A stretch of DNA of 64,000 bases, taken from contig NZ_JBHYFV010000010.1 in assembly GCF_051859345.1 (NCBI RefSeq), positions 1-64,000 on the forward strand. Reading direction: 5' to 3'. This document shows, one piece after another, positions 1 through 9,150 of the stretch. The number at the start of each line of letters is the position of its first letter. Within the stretch, counting starts at the first letter, position 1. This DNA comes from Marivita sp051859345. Lineage in GTDB: Bacteria; Pseudomonadota; Alphaproteobacteria; Rhodobacterales; Rhodobacteraceae. Position numbers and translations under genes: made by a program. The notes under the pieces were generated by a model. That model saw only the letters and a list, made by a program, of their open reading frames with translations, searched no databases and was not told the DNA's origin.

Positions 1-288
1 GTGAAGCAAGACCATCAGCGCGAGCGAGGACGTCAACAGCACCATCAGCGCCGACAGCCTGTCCAGAACCAGCACAATGCCAAAAGGCGCAGGCCAATCC
101 CCCAGACTATAAATATGCGTGTCCCCATCCGCCGCGAGCGCAACCAGGCCAAGCGAAACCGCAAGCAGCACTACAGTTCCAAAGGTCGATGCGACCCGCG
201 CCAGAACGATGTCATAGCGCATGACAAAGCCGATGATCGGCGCAAGCAGTGCCGGCAGGACAACCGGGATGATGATCCAGTGACTCAT
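1..288 (-). CDS. mrpD: Mrp/Pha Na+/H+ antiporter subunit D (5' part, cut by window edge)
   Basis: First 96 codons of the D subunit of a multisubunit cation/proton antiporter, an inner-membrane protein related to complex I proton-channel subunits. Translation begins MSHWIIIPVVLPALLAPIIG and continues with hydrophobic segments and the conserved stretch APFGIVLVLDRLSALMVLL, typical of MrpD/MnhD/PhaD. The ATG overlaps the TGA of mrpC (TGATG), so it is translationally coupled. The rest of the gene and the expected mrpE, F and G lie beyond the left edge. Confidence rests on motif resemblance plus the order A-C-D. Confidence 0.88.
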   Translation of the reverse strand, partial: MSHWIIIPVVLPALLAPIIGFVMRYDIVLARVASTFGTVVLLAVSLGLVALAADGDTHIYSLGDWPAPFGIVLVLDRLSALMVLLTSSLALMVLLH

Positions 289-641
289 CATTGGGCAACG
301 TCCTTTTCCGCTTCGGTTTCGTCAATGTCGATCTCATCACTATCGGCCTCAAGAAAGGCCCCCAATGAAATCATGACCAGAACCGCCGTCATCCCGAACG
401 AGATCACAATGGCTGTCAGCACCAAAGCTTGTGGCAGAGGATCTGTGTAGCTGGCCTCTCCGTATTTCGACAGGATCGGCGACATGTCGATGGCCAGCCT
501 TCCGCTTGAGAACAGGAACACATTGACCGCGTATGACAAGAGCGCGAGTCCAAGGATAACCGGAAACGTTCTGAGCCGGAGCAGCAGATACACGCCACCA
601 GCGGTCATTGTTCCGATTGCGGATGCGACAAGAATTTCCAT
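288..641 (-). CDS. mrpC: Mrp/Pha Na+/H+ antiporter subunit C (NuoK-like)
   Basis: Small inner-membrane subunit of 117 residues, the NuoK homologue of Mrp antiporters. It has three hydrophobic segments, the family-typical LRTFPVILGLALLSYAVNVFLF and the DPLPQALVLTAIVISFG signature. A longer frame could begin upstream at 704, but the ATG at 641 begins MEILVASAIGTMTAGGVYL, follows a GGAG ribosome site and sits one base after the stop of mrpA, so it is preferred. The C-terminus is acidic (DSDEIDIDETEAEKD). Cotranscribed with mrpA and mrpD. Confidence 0.92.
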   Translation of the reverse strand: MEILVASAIGTMTAGGVYLLLRLRTFPVILGLALLSYAVNVFLFSSGRLAIDMSPILSKYGEASYTDPLPQALVLTAIVISFGMTAVLVMISLGAFLEADSDEIDIDETEAEKDVAQ

Positions 642-642
642 A

Positions 643-3504
643 TCAGGTGGACTCCGGACCGTCATCAACCCGGTTGGCCGGGTCGTAGTCCATAGCGGTG
701 ACATTCACAGTACTACCGGCGTAACGGGCAATCCGCGACAAGCTGTAAAGCATCAGCATGACCGCCCCTAGAACCGTCAGGAACACACCAAGGTCAAATA
801 GCATCGCCGTCGCAATCTCGAACTCTTCGATCGGGGGCAAATGGATATAGGTGAAGGCGCTGGTCAGGAACGGTCGCCCGACAACCCAGGCCCCAGCGCC
901 AGTCAGGCCGGCGATGATCACGCCAAAGCCAATCATCGTATGGTACTCGATCCTCTGGCGATCCTGAGTCCAGGCAAAACCTGACGCCATATATTGCATC
1001 AACAGGGCAATCGCGACGACAAGACCCGCCACAAATCCGCCTCCCGGTTCATTGTGACCGCGCAGGAAGATGAAAATCCCGACCAGCAGGGCAATCGGCA
1101 TCAGAACGCGGGTGACAACAACCATCATCAGCGGGTGACGATCCTGCGAAATGTCCTTGGAATAATCCGTGTTCCGCAGACGCCGCGCCGCAGGGCCATC
1201 AAGCAGGGCATGCATCACTGCATAGATCACGAACCCCGCAATCCCCAGCACGATGATTTCGCCATAGGTGTCATATCCCCGGAAATCCACAAGGATCACG
1301 TTCACGATATTGGTGCCGCCGCCGCCTTCGTAACTGTTGGCGACATGGAAGGACGAGATCGTCGATATATCCCGCTGCATAAAGGCGAAGGCCAGACCAC
1401 CAACACCAAGGCCCGCAGCCACGGCAATCACGCCATCCCGTATTTTCAAGCCAACAGGACTTTCCTTTGGTGTGGTTTTTGGCAGGAAGTGAAGCGCCAG
1501 CAACAACAGCATGATGGTCACTGTCTCAACCGAAATTTGCGTCAGCGCGAGGTCAGGCGCGGACATGTACACAAAACCACCTGAAATGGTCAGGCCGATG
1601 ATCCCGATCAGAACCAGCGCACGGAACCGGTGATGGTGCATTGTCACGACCGAAATCGTTGCCACGACCAGCATGATCCACCCGACAGCGATTACCACCG
1701 GAACCGGCAATAGGCCCCGCGTCGGCTCTGACAGACTACCGCCAGAAAAGGCGATTGCACCCAGCACGACAGACGTCACCGTGAAGATCGCAAGGTACCG
1801 GCTGATCGCGCCGTTATGTGTGCCACTCGTGAACCGGCCCGTCGCCGCCACAAGACCTGCGACAAGGCGGTCAAAGATCGCTTTCGCTTCGGGCCTTGGT
1901 GTCTTGATCCACGCCCGATCGAGTGGTCCATGCAGCGCAAGCAGGACAGCACCTCCGATGACCGCGATCACCGACATGTAAAGCGCCGGTGTCACCCCGT
2001 GCCAAATCTTGAGATGCGGATGCAGATCGGCCCCCGTCACGGCGCTTGCCGCTGCGGTCACAATGCCCTCGGCAAGGAACGGCATGACCCCGATCAGAAC
2101 AACCAGAACCACCAGCAAGGCAGGCGCCGCCCAAAGACCAAAGGGGGGATCGTGCGGCTTGGCCGGGTAGTCGTCCCGGATGGGCCCCAAAAACACATGT
2201 TTGATAAAGCGGAAAGAATAGGCGACCGAAAGAAGCGCGCCGATGGTTGCCATCACCGGCACCGCATAGACACTTCCTGCCCAATAGGTGTGCGATGCCT
2301 CTTCCAGCATCATCTCTTTCGACAGGAAGCCGTTGAACAAGGGAATGCCCGCCATCGACAAGGCTGCAACCGTGCCAATCAGGAACGTCAGCGGCATCAA
2401 ATGGCGCAAGCCGCCCAGCCGTTTGATATCACGGGTATGGGTTTCATGGTCAATGATCCCGGCGGTCATGAAAAGAGCCGCTTTAAAGGTCAAATGGTTG
2501 ATAATGTGAAAGACAGCAGCAACCGCAGCAGCCTCGGTCCCGAAGCCAAGAAGCATGGTCAGCAGGCCGAGATGACTGACCGTCGAAAAGGCGAGCAGCG
2601 CCTTCAGGTCGTCCTTGAACAACGCAATCAGCGCGCCCAGCACCATTGTCACCAAACCGGTGGTCGCCACGATGTAAAACCACGCATCCGTGCCGGACAG
2701 AACCGGCCACATCCGTGCCATCAGGAACACACCCGCCTTCACCATCGTGGCCGAATGCAGGTACGCCGAAACCGGCGTTGGCGCGGCCATCGCGTGTGGC
2801 AGCCAGAAATGGAACGGAAATTGCGCCGACTTGGTGAACGCGCCCAAGAGGATCAGGATCAGCGCAGGCAGATACCAGTCAGACGCGCGGATCGCATCGC
2901 CAGCCTGCAGAATATCGGTCAGGTTGTAGCTGCCCACGATATTGCCCAGGATCAGCATCCCGCCAATCATCGCCAAGCCGCCCGCTCCTGTCACCGCTAG
3001 CGCCATGCGCGCACCCTGACGGCCTTCTGGCAGGTGTTTCCAGTAGCCAATCAGAAGGAACGACGACAGCGATGTCAGTTCCCAGAAGACCAGCAGCAGC
3101 AGGATATTGTCAGATAGGACAATCCCAAGCATCGCCCCCTGAAACAGCAGCAAATAGGTGTAGAACTGGCCGACCGGATCTTCGCCGGACAAATAGAAGC
3201 GCGCATAAAGCGTGATCAACAATCCGACACCAAGGATCATGCAGGCAAAAAGCAGGCCAAGCCCGTCGAGGAAAAACGACGCCGACAAACCCAACTGCGG
3301 CAGCCAGTCAACTTCGACCGTGATCGTCTCTCCGTTCATCACGGCAGGCGCAAGACTAAGCAGGAGGATCAGGGCGAGCGCGGTGGGAAGGGCCGTGAAT
3401 GACGCGCAGGCATTCCGCCCGGCACGAATCATAACTCCGGGAACAAGCGCACCGAGGAACGGCAACAAAGCTATGAGAAAAAGAAGGGTGCCTGATGTGC
3501 TCAT
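643..3504 (-). CDS. mrpA: Mrp/Pha Na+/H+ antiporter fused subunit A-B
   Basis: 953-residue inner-membrane protein. Residues ~1-430 are the complex-I-like proton channel with Glu142 (LVFWELTS) and Lys225 (GAFTKSAQFPFHFWLPHAM); the central region is MrpA-specific; from about residue 800 to the end (RVLMPIALLVGIFIFLRGHN, EPGGGFVAGLV, FDLGVFLTVLGAVML) is an MrpB/MnhB domain. Such A-B fusions are usual in alphaproteobacterial Pha systems, which export Na+ or K+ in exchange for protons and help pH homeostasis. An ATG 13 codons inside the longest frame is chosen because AGGT precedes it and it begins MSTSGTLLFLIALLPFLGAL. First visible gene of the operon. Confidence 0.93.
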   Translation of the reverse strand: MSTSGTLLFLIALLPFLGALVPGVMIRAGRNACASFTALPTALALILLLSLAPAVMNGETITVEVDWLPQLGLSASFFLDGLGLLFACMILGVGLLITLYARFYLSGEDPVGQFYTYLLLFQGAMLGIVLSDNILLLLVFWELTSLSSFLLIGYWKHLPEGRQGARMALAVTGAGGLAMIGGMLILGNIVGSYNLTDILQAGDAIRASDWYLPALILILLGAFTKSAQFPFHFWLPHAMAAPTPVSAYLHSATMVKAGVFLMARMWPVLSGTDAWFYIVATTGLVTMVLGALIALFKDDLKALLAFSTVSHLGLLTMLLGFGTEAAAVAAVFHIINHLTFKAALFMTAGIIDHETHTRDIKRLGGLRHLMPLTFLIGTVAALSMAGIPLFNGFLSKEMMLEEASHTYWAGSVYAVPVMATIGALLSVAYSFRFIKHVFLGPIRDDYPAKPHDPPFGLWAAPALLVVLVVLIGVMPFLAEGIVTAAASAVTGADLHPHLKIWHGVTPALYMSVIAVIGGAVLLALHGPLDRAWIKTPRPEAKAIFDRLVAGLVAATGRFTSGTHNGAISRYLAIFTVTSVVLGAIAFSGGSLSEPTRGLLPVPVVIAVGWIMLVVATISVVTMHHHRFRALVLIGIIGLTISGGFVYMSAPDLALTQISVETVTIMLLLLALHFLPKTTPKESPVGLKIRDGVIAVAAGLGVGGLAFAFMQRDISTISSFHVANSYEGGGGTNIVNVILVDFRGYDTYGEIIVLGIAGFVIYAVMHALLDGPAARRLRNTDYSKDISQDRHPLMMVVVTRVLMPIALLVGIFIFLRGHNEPGGGFVAGLVVAIALLMQYMASGFAWTQDRQRIEYHTMIGFGVIIAGLTGAGAWVVGRPFLTSAFTYIHLPPIEEFEIATAMLFDLGVFLTVLGAVMLMLYSLSRIARYAGSTVNVTAMDYDPANRVDDGPEST

Positions 3505-3670
3505 GTTACCTGCTAGTCCAACCCGAAATGCCTCGAAGCGCAATATCGTTAAATTCAGGCGATGTAAAAGCGTAGGTGCAGGCGTCGCAGAGCATTTGTG
3601 GCGTTACAGGTGATTTTGGCGGTCGCACCCTGTCGCTGCCAAGGGATGCAGAGCACCCGCAGAACGGTTT

Positions 3671-3691
3671 CCGGGCAGCAAAGCTGCCCGG
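3671..3691. terminator. Hairpin downstream of katG
   Basis: A 9-bp perfect stem, CCGGGCAGC / GCTGCCCGG, with an AAA loop lies 9 bases past the katG stop (katG reads leftward). It is not followed by a clear T-run, so it is a possible weak terminator or 3'-end stabilising structure. The rest of the 196-base gap between mrpA and katG shows no gene; it should contain the mrp promoter. Confidence 0.5.
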
Positions 3692-3700
3692 AATTCCCTG

Positions 3701-5878
3701 TTACGCTGCCAGATCGAAACGATCCGCATTCATGACCTTGGTCCAGGCCGCCACGAAGTCGCGCACAAACTTTTCGCCGTTGTCGTCCTGTGCGTAAACT
3801 TCCGCATAGGCCCGCAGGATCGAGTTGGAGCCGAAAACCAGATCGGCGCTGGTTGCTGTCCACTTGACGTCGCCGGTCTTGCGGTTGCGGATTTCGTAGG
3901 TTCCGTCTTCCACCTGGTGCCAGCTATAGGTCATGTCGGTCAGGTTGACGAAAAAGTCATTCGTCAACTGGCCTTCTCGGTCCGTGAAGACACCGTGCTT
4001 GTTGCCACCGTGGTTGGTGCCAAGCATCCGCATGCCACCGACCAGAACAGCCATCTCCCGCGCCGTCAGACCCAGAAGCTGTGTCTTGTCCAGCATCAAC
4101 TCTTCCATCGAAACGGCGTACTTTTCCTTCTGGAAGTTGCGGAAGCCGTCGACGAGCGCCTCAAGAACCTCAAAGCTCTCGTGATCCGTCATCTCGTCCG
4201 TCGCATCACCACGTCCCGGTGCAAAAGGCACGTCGATAGTGTGACCCGCAGCCTTGATGGCCTGTTCCAGACCGACATTGCCGGCAAGAACGATAACGTC
4301 CGCCACAGACGCACCGGTCTCAGAGGCAATCGGCTCAAGGATTCCCAGCACTTTCGCCAGACGCTCGGGTTCGTTTGCAGCCCAGTCCTTTTGCGGTGCA
4401 AGGCGGATTCGGGCACCATTGGCGCCGCCCCGCTTGTCGGAGGCCCGATAGGTGCGCGCGCTGTCCCATGCGGTGGCAATCATTTCCGCAGCACTCAGCC
4501 CGCTATCCGCGATCTTTGCCTTGACGGCGTCCACATCGTAGGACGTGCTGCCTGCCGGAATAGGATCCTGCCAGATCAGGTCTTCTTGCGGCACGAACGG
4601 GCCGTGGTAGTTGACCCTCGGACCCATGTCGCGGTGGGTCAGCTTGAACCAGGCGCGCGCAAACGTGTCAGCGAAATACTCGGGATCGGCACGGAATTTC
4701 TGACAAATCTCATTGTAGACGGGGTCAACCTTCATCGCCATGTCGGCATCGGTCATGATCGGATTCCGACGCACCGACGCATCGGTGGCATCGACCGGCT
4801 TCTTGTCTTCAGGCATATCGACCGGTTCCCACTGCCAGGCACCAGCGGGGGATTTTGCCAACTTCCATTCATAGCCGAAGAGGTAATCGAAATACCCCAT
4901 GTCCCATTGTGTCGGATGCTGGGTCCAGGCGCCTTCGATACCGGAGGTAAACGCATTGGCCGCCTTGCCATCAAGGCCAGGGTTGTCCCACCCGAAACCC
5001 TGAGTGTGAACCGGGCAGCCTTCGGGCGCGTCACCGATAGCATCGACAGCCCCACGACCATGCGCCTTGCCGACGGTATGTCCGCCACAGGTCAGTGCCG
5101 CGGTTTCCTCGTCGTTCATCGCCATGCGCTTGAACGTCTCGCGCACATGCAACGCTGTTCGTGCGGGATCGGGTTCACCGTTCACGCCTTCGGGATTCAC
5201 ATAGATGAGGCCCATGTGAACAGCGGCGAGCGGATTGTACATCGTTGCCGGTTCATCAAGGTCGCCATAGCGTTCCTCGGACGGGGCCAGCCACTCTTCC
5301 TCGACACCCCAGTTCACATCTTCCTCGGGAGCCCAGACGTCTTCGCGGCCAAAGCCGAAACCAAAGGTCTTGAGACCCATTGATTCGTAAGCGACCGTAC
5401 CCGACAGGACGATAAGATCACCCCAGGACAGCGCGTTACCGTATTTCTTCTTCACCGGCCAAAGCAGACGGCGCGCCTTGTCGAGGCTCGCGTTGTCTGG
5501 CCAGGAGTTCAGCGGCGCGAAACGGATGTTGCCGGTGGCGGCGCCACCACGACCGTCGCCCATGCGATACGACCCGGCCGAGTGCCATGCAAGGCGGATC
5601 ATCAACCCACCGTAGTGACCCCAATCCGCAGGCCACCAGTCCTGACTTTCGGTCAGAAGCGCCTTCACGTCTTCCCGAACAGCGTTGAAATCAAGCGCCT
5701 TGACGGCTTCACGGTGGTTGTACTCGGGGTCCATCGGGTTGGTCCGCGCACCATGCTGGTGCAGGATCCCCAGGTTCAACGCGCTTGGCCACCATTTGGT
5801 GACGCTGTTTCCGGTGCCGGTGTTTCCACCGTGCATGACGGGGCAGCCCCCTTTTGGATCGATGTTGTTACCGTCCAT
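3701..5878 (-). CDS. katG: Catalase-peroxidase KatG
   Basis: Bifunctional haem catalase-peroxidase of 725 residues, the usual length. It removes H2O2 in the cytoplasm. The distal site is visible as Arg95, Trp98 and His99 in MIRLAWHSAGSYRMGDGRGG; the proximal histidine region is ALTCGGHTVGKAHG; YVNPEGVNGEPDP carries the tyrosine of the Met-Tyr-Trp adduct. The ATG at 5878 follows AGGAGA and begins MDGNNIDPKGGCPVMHG; an in-frame extension to 5950 has no support. Divergent from oxyR with a 116-base shared regulatory gap, the standard arrangement for OxyR control. Confidence 0.97.
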   Translation of the reverse strand: MDGNNIDPKGGCPVMHGGNTGTGNSVTKWWPSALNLGILHQHGARTNPMDPEYNHREAVKALDFNAVREDVKALLTESQDWWPADWGHYGGLMIRLAWHSAGSYRMGDGRGGAATGNIRFAPLNSWPDNASLDKARRLLWPVKKKYGNALSWGDLIVLSGTVAYESMGLKTFGFGFGREDVWAPEEDVNWGVEEEWLAPSEERYGDLDEPATMYNPLAAVHMGLIYVNPEGVNGEPDPARTALHVRETFKRMAMNDEETAALTCGGHTVGKAHGRGAVDAIGDAPEGCPVHTQGFGWDNPGLDGKAANAFTSGIEGAWTQHPTQWDMGYFDYLFGYEWKLAKSPAGAWQWEPVDMPEDKKPVDATDASVRRNPIMTDADMAMKVDPVYNEICQKFRADPEYFADTFARAWFKLTHRDMGPRVNYHGPFVPQEDLIWQDPIPAGSTSYDVDAVKAKIADSGLSAAEMIATAWDSARTYRASDKRGGANGARIRLAPQKDWAANEPERLAKVLGILEPIASETGASVADVIVLAGNVGLEQAIKAAGHTIDVPFAPGRGDATDEMTDHESFEVLEALVDGFRNFQKEKYAVSMEELMLDKTQLLGLTAREMAVLVGGMRMLGTNHGGNKHGVFTDREGQLTNDFFVNLTDMTYSWHQVEDGTYEIRNRKTGDVKWTATSADLVFGSNSILRAYAEVYAQDDNGEKFVRDFVAAWTKVMNADRFDLAA

Positions 5879-5994
5879 GGTCGTTCTCCTTAGCAGTGAA
5901 TCAGTCAAATCATCAGCTTGATCTAGAATCGTTCTAACCACGCATTTCAATAAATTCCAATTGGATATTTAAAAGGGTGTGATAAGTTATTCTA
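5879..5994. promoter_or_regulatory. katG-oxyR divergent control region
   Basis: This AT-rich 116-base gap between divergent katG and oxyR holds two palindromes: TAGAA-TCG-TTCTA at 5924-5936 and TCCAATTGGA at 5956-5965. Both lie where an OxyR dimer pair would bind upstream of the two promoters. OxyR autoregulation and katG activation are known for the family; the assignment of these exact sites is inference. Confidence 0.5.
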
Positions 5995-6894
5995 ATGATA
6001 GGACTGACTTTGAAACAGCTTCGATATTTCGATGCGCTGGCGCGCCATCAGCATTTTGGCCGCGCTGCTGAGGCCTGCTCAATTTCGCAGCCCGCTTTAT
6101 CCCTGCAAATCAAGGAGCTTGAAATCATGTCCGGCGCACCATTGGTTGAACGGGGCGCGCGCAGTATACGTCTGACAACCGTCGGAGAGGATTTCATTCG
6201 CAAGACGCGCGAAGTACTTGTCGCGGTCGATGAACTTGAAGACCTGATCCGCGCCTCGAAGGGTCCGCTTTCAGGGCGGTTCCGGCTTGGCGTGATTCCA
6301 ACTGTCGCTCCATACCTGCTGCCCGCGACGATTACGGCCCTGTCAGCGCAATTCCCCGAGATTGATCTGGAACTGCGGGAATCCGTAACCAAATCTCTGG
6401 TCACAGACCTGATGGACTCTCGTCTTGATGCCGCGATTGTCGCGCTTCCAATCTCGGAGCCGGCGTTGCGCGAATTTGCCCTGTTCAAGGAAGACTTCCT
6501 TCTGGTGCGCCCTTTACAGGATGCCGCCAAACCGGTTCCCAGCCCCGAGATGCTCAAATCCATGCGTCTGCTTCTTCTGGAAGAAGGCCATTGCTTTCGC
6601 GATCAAGCCCTTTCCTTCTGCGAGATCACAAAGGCACAGCCGCGACAGCTCATGGAGGGCAGTTCCCTTTCGACTTTGGTACAAATGGTCGGAGCAGGCA
6701 TGGGCGTCACGCTGATCCCCGAAATGGCGCTGCCGCTTGAGACCCGTTCCGCAAACGTCTCTATCGCCCGGTTCCCGCCACCGCGCCCGACCCGCACCAT
6801 CGGTATGGTCTGGCGCAAGTCAAACCCCTTGTCTGATCAACTCATGCAGGTTGGCGCCATCGTGCGCGGAGTCGGACAACAGGTCAGCGATTGA
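5995..6894 (+). CDS. oxyR: OxyR, LysR-type peroxide-sensing regulator
   Basis: 299-residue LysR-type activator. Residues 1-60 form the winged helix-turn-helix (FDALARHQHFGRAAEACSISQPALS). The peroxide-sensing cysteines are Cys200 and Cys209 in EEGHCFRDQALSFCE, equivalent to Cys199 and Cys208 of E. coli OxyR; this separates it from other LysR proteins. It would switch on katG under H2O2 stress. No strong ribosome site precedes the ATG, suggesting low expression, common for regulators. The gene is divergent from katG. Confidence 0.96.
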   Translation: MIGLTLKQLRYFDALARHQHFGRAAEACSISQPALSLQIKELEIMSGAPLVERGARSIRLTTVGEDFIRKTREVLVAVDELEDLIRASKGPLSGRFRLGVIPTVAPYLLPATITALSAQFPEIDLELRESVTKSLVTDLMDSRLDAAIVALPISEPALREFALFKEDFLLVRPLQDAAKPVPSPEMLKSMRLLLLEEGHCFRDQALSFCEITKAQPRQLMEGSSLSTLVQMVGAGMGVTLIPEMALPLETRSANVSIARFPPPRPTRTIGMVWRKSNPLSDQLMQVGAIVRGVGQQVSD

Positions 6895-6992
6895 AACGGG
6901 CAAATTGGCGCTGAATCCTCGCTGCTGCATTAATGACTCACTCGCTCAAAAACACACGCGCCCATCGTCGTTGTCTTGCGAGATAGAAAATC

Positions 6993-7478
6993 GTGCGACA
7001 CGCTCAAATTATGGGCGTTTTGAAAACATTCGGATATGCCACAGTCGTGACCGTCCTCGCGGCCACCGCAGCGACGCCAGGTGAAAGCCTTTTGCACCGG
7101 GTTACAGAATGCATAGGTCGCCTGTCCGCGCAGATTGAACACAACTGGCTTTTCCCGGAAACACCGACAGATCAGATCGAAACACAGCGCGCGCATCTGG
7201 TCGACATCCTTGACGCTCTTGTCACACCCGAAACGTTGACGCACAGTCTTGCTGCCCGGATAGATGCCAAGATGGCTCACGCCGCGTTACTGTCGCAGGC
7301 AACTTTTGCACAGGATCAGAGAACTGCAAACTGGGCGCAGAAGCGTGCATCACAAGAACTCGTAAACTGCGATCACATCCTGCTCAAGCGCCCGCCCACC
7401 GTTCCGGTCTTGTCCGCACCAAACCGGCGCGAACCGGGCAGCGCGGTGAATCAGGACACATGGCAGGCATCGCAATAG
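6993..7478 (+). CDS. Exported protein of unknown function
   Basis: Protein of 161 residues from a GTG, or 155 from the ATG at 7011; the start is undecided because neither has a strong ribosome site. The N-terminus looks like a Sec signal (MGVLKTFGYATVVTVLAATAATPGES). The mature part is mostly helical and has two cysteines (ECIGRL near residue 40 and VNCDHI near residue 125) that could form a disulfide. No domain recognised. It stands alone between oxyR and the urea importer, reading in the same direction as both. Confidence 0.6.
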   Translation: MRHAQIMGVLKTFGYATVVTVLAATAATPGESLLHRVTECIGRLSAQIEHNWLFPETPTDQIETQRAHLVDILDALVTPETLTHSLAARIDAKMAHAALLSQATFAQDQRTANWAQKRASQELVNCDHILLKRPPTVPVLSAPNRREPGSAVNQDTWQASQ

Positions 7479-7775
7479 CGTTTGCGTTTCCGCTGCGGCG
7501 CCCAAAAAACAGACATAACCGAATTTTGCGCCTAAAACATGTGCGTTCCCTCGGGCCGAACGCTCCGCAATGTCCGAGTCTGTTCCTGCCAGGAAAATCT
7601 ACAGCCTAGATACCCGCGGCTGATGCTCACCATCAGTTGATAGCGTGCGATGAAGCCGGCCGTTCAACTCCAGGCTCCACCGCACTCCGCAATAGACTTG
7701 CGTCAGCGATATCTGGGGCCCAGCACTGCTCTTGGCAACCTCCGCGGCGCAAAACGTACAAAGGACGTTTGCACA
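7479..7775. promoter_or_regulatory. Leader of the urea importer operon
   Basis: 297 bases without a gene, ahead of urtA. They should carry the urt promoter. A short hairpin CTGATG-CTCAC-CATCAG is at 7620-7636. I looked for a sigma-54 (-24/-12) element because urea importers are often nitrogen-regulated, and found no convincing match. AAGGA at 7761-7765 is the ribosome site of urtA. Confidence 0.35.
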
Positions 7776-9062
7776 ATGTCGATGAAATTCCTCAGCACCA
7801 CGGCAGCTGCCGCGCTTGTTGTTTCCACGCTGCCTGCATTTGCACAGGATGTCAGCTGCCCCATCAAAGTGGGTGTGCTGCACTCTCTGTCTGGTACAAT
7901 GGCCATTTCCGAAACCACGCTCAAAGACACAATGGAGATGCTGGTCGATATCCAGAATGAAAAGGGCGGATTGCTTGGATGCGAACTCGAAGCAGTTGTT
8001 GTCGATCCGGCATCCGACTGGCCACTCTTTGCTGAAAAGGCCCGCGAGCTTCTCACCGTTCAAGACGTTGATGTGATCTTCGGATCCTGGACATCAGTGT
8101 CTCGCAAATCCGCCCTTCCGGTTCTGGAAGAACTCAACGGCCTGATGTTCTACCCGGTGCAGTATGAAGGTGAAGAAAGCTCGAAGAACGTGTTCTACAC
8201 CGGCGCCGCACCAAACCAGCAGGCGATCCCGGCGACGGATTACTTCCTCGAAGAACTTGGTGTCGAAAAGTTTGCGCTTCTCGGCACAGACTACGTCTAT
8301 CCGCGCACCACGAACAACATTCTCGAAGCCTACCTGAAGGACAAGGGCATCGCGGAAGAAGACATCTTTGTGAATTACACACCGTTCAGCCATTCCGACT
8401 GGTCCAAGATCGTCGCGGATGTCGTGGCGTTGGGTGCCGATGGCAAGAAGGTCGGCGTGATCTCGACGATCAATGGCGACGCAAATATCGGGTTCTACAA
8501 GGAACTGGCCGCAGCGGGCATTTCCGCCGATGACATCCCGGTTGTCGCCTTCTCTGTCGGTGAGGAAGAACTCTCCGGTCTCGACACCACCAACCTTGTC
8601 GGCCACCTTGCGGCGTGGAACTACTTCCAGTCGGCAGATACCCCCGCCAACGAAGAGTGGGTTACAGCATGGAAAGCCCGTATGGGTGACGACCGCGTGA
8701 CCAACGACCCGATGGAAGCACATTACATCGGCTTCAACATGTGGGTAAACGCCGTGACCGATGCAGGCACCACGGATGTGGATGCCGTTCGCACCGCGAT
8801 GTACGGTCAGGAATTCCCGAACCTGACTGGCGGCACGTCGGTGATGTTGCCGAACCATCACCTCGCCAAGCCGGTTCTGATCGGCGAGATCACCGCGGAT
8901 GGCCAGTTCGACATCATCAGCCAAACCGAGGAAGTGCCGGGCGATGCCTGGACAGACTTCCTGCCGGAATCGGCGGTTCTCAAGTCCGACTGGGCTGAAC
9001 TTGGCTGCGGCATGTACAACACCGCAACCAGCACCTGTGTGCAGATCAAGTCCAACTACTGA
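7776..9062 (+). CDS. urtA: Urea ABC transporter substrate-binding protein UrtA
   Basis: 428-residue periplasmic binding protein of the branched-chain amino-acid/urea/amide class. The signal peptide ends at STLPAFAQD. CPIKVGVLHSLSGTMAISE and GLMFYPVQYEGEE are typical of urea-type UrtA. It captures urea for UrtBCDE. The ATG at 7776 is 10 bases after AAGGA; the longer in-frame extension upstream is not hydrophobic and is rejected. First gene of a five-gene operon; a stem-loop follows before urtB. Confidence 0.93.
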   Translation: MSMKFLSTTAAAALVVSTLPAFAQDVSCPIKVGVLHSLSGTMAISETTLKDTMEMLVDIQNEKGGLLGCELEAVVVDPASDWPLFAEKARELLTVQDVDVIFGSWTSVSRKSALPVLEELNGLMFYPVQYEGEESSKNVFYTGAAPNQQAIPATDYFLEELGVEKFALLGTDYVYPRTTNNILEAYLKDKGIAEEDIFVNYTPFSHSDWSKIVADVVALGADGKKVGVISTINGDANIGFYKELAAAGISADDIPVVAFSVGEEELSGLDTTNLVGHLAAWNYFQSADTPANEEWVTAWKARMGDDRVTNDPMEAHYIGFNMWVNAVTDAGTTDVDAVRTAMYGQEFPNLTGGTSVMLPNHHLAKPVLIGEITADGQFDIISQTEEVPGDAWTDFLPESAVLKSDWAELGCGMYNTATSTCVQIKSNY

Positions 9063-9070
9063 TCCAAAGC

Positions 9071-9115
9071 GGTGCGTGGGAAACCACGCACCCTACCCCC
9101 ACCCCAAGTAGGGTG
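9071..9115 (+). promoter_or_regulatory. Two overlapping, mutually exclusive hairpins between urtA and urtB
   Basis: Hairpin 1 is GGTGCGTGG / CCACGCACC (9071-9092), a 9-bp perfect stem closed by a GAAA tetraloop. Hairpin 2 is CACCCTAC / GTAGGGTG (9089-9115), an 8-bp stem with an 11-base loop. They share bases 9089-9092, so both cannot form fully at once. There is no T-run after either. Such elements after a binding-protein gene commonly stabilise the upstream mRNA and raise binding protein over permease; a switching role is speculation. Confidence 0.55.
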
Positions 9116-9150
9116 TGTGCTTGCATGCACCGAACAATACGGATGCTCTG

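Noticed and set aside
1816..3000. 394-codon open frame opposite mrpA
   Set aside because: Antisense to mrpA, Arg/His/Gln-rich and without family similarity.
7479..7775. Sigma-54 promoter upstream of urtA
   Set aside because: The closest GG/GC elements (near 7734-7750) do not have the 10-base spacing of a -24/-12 promoter.
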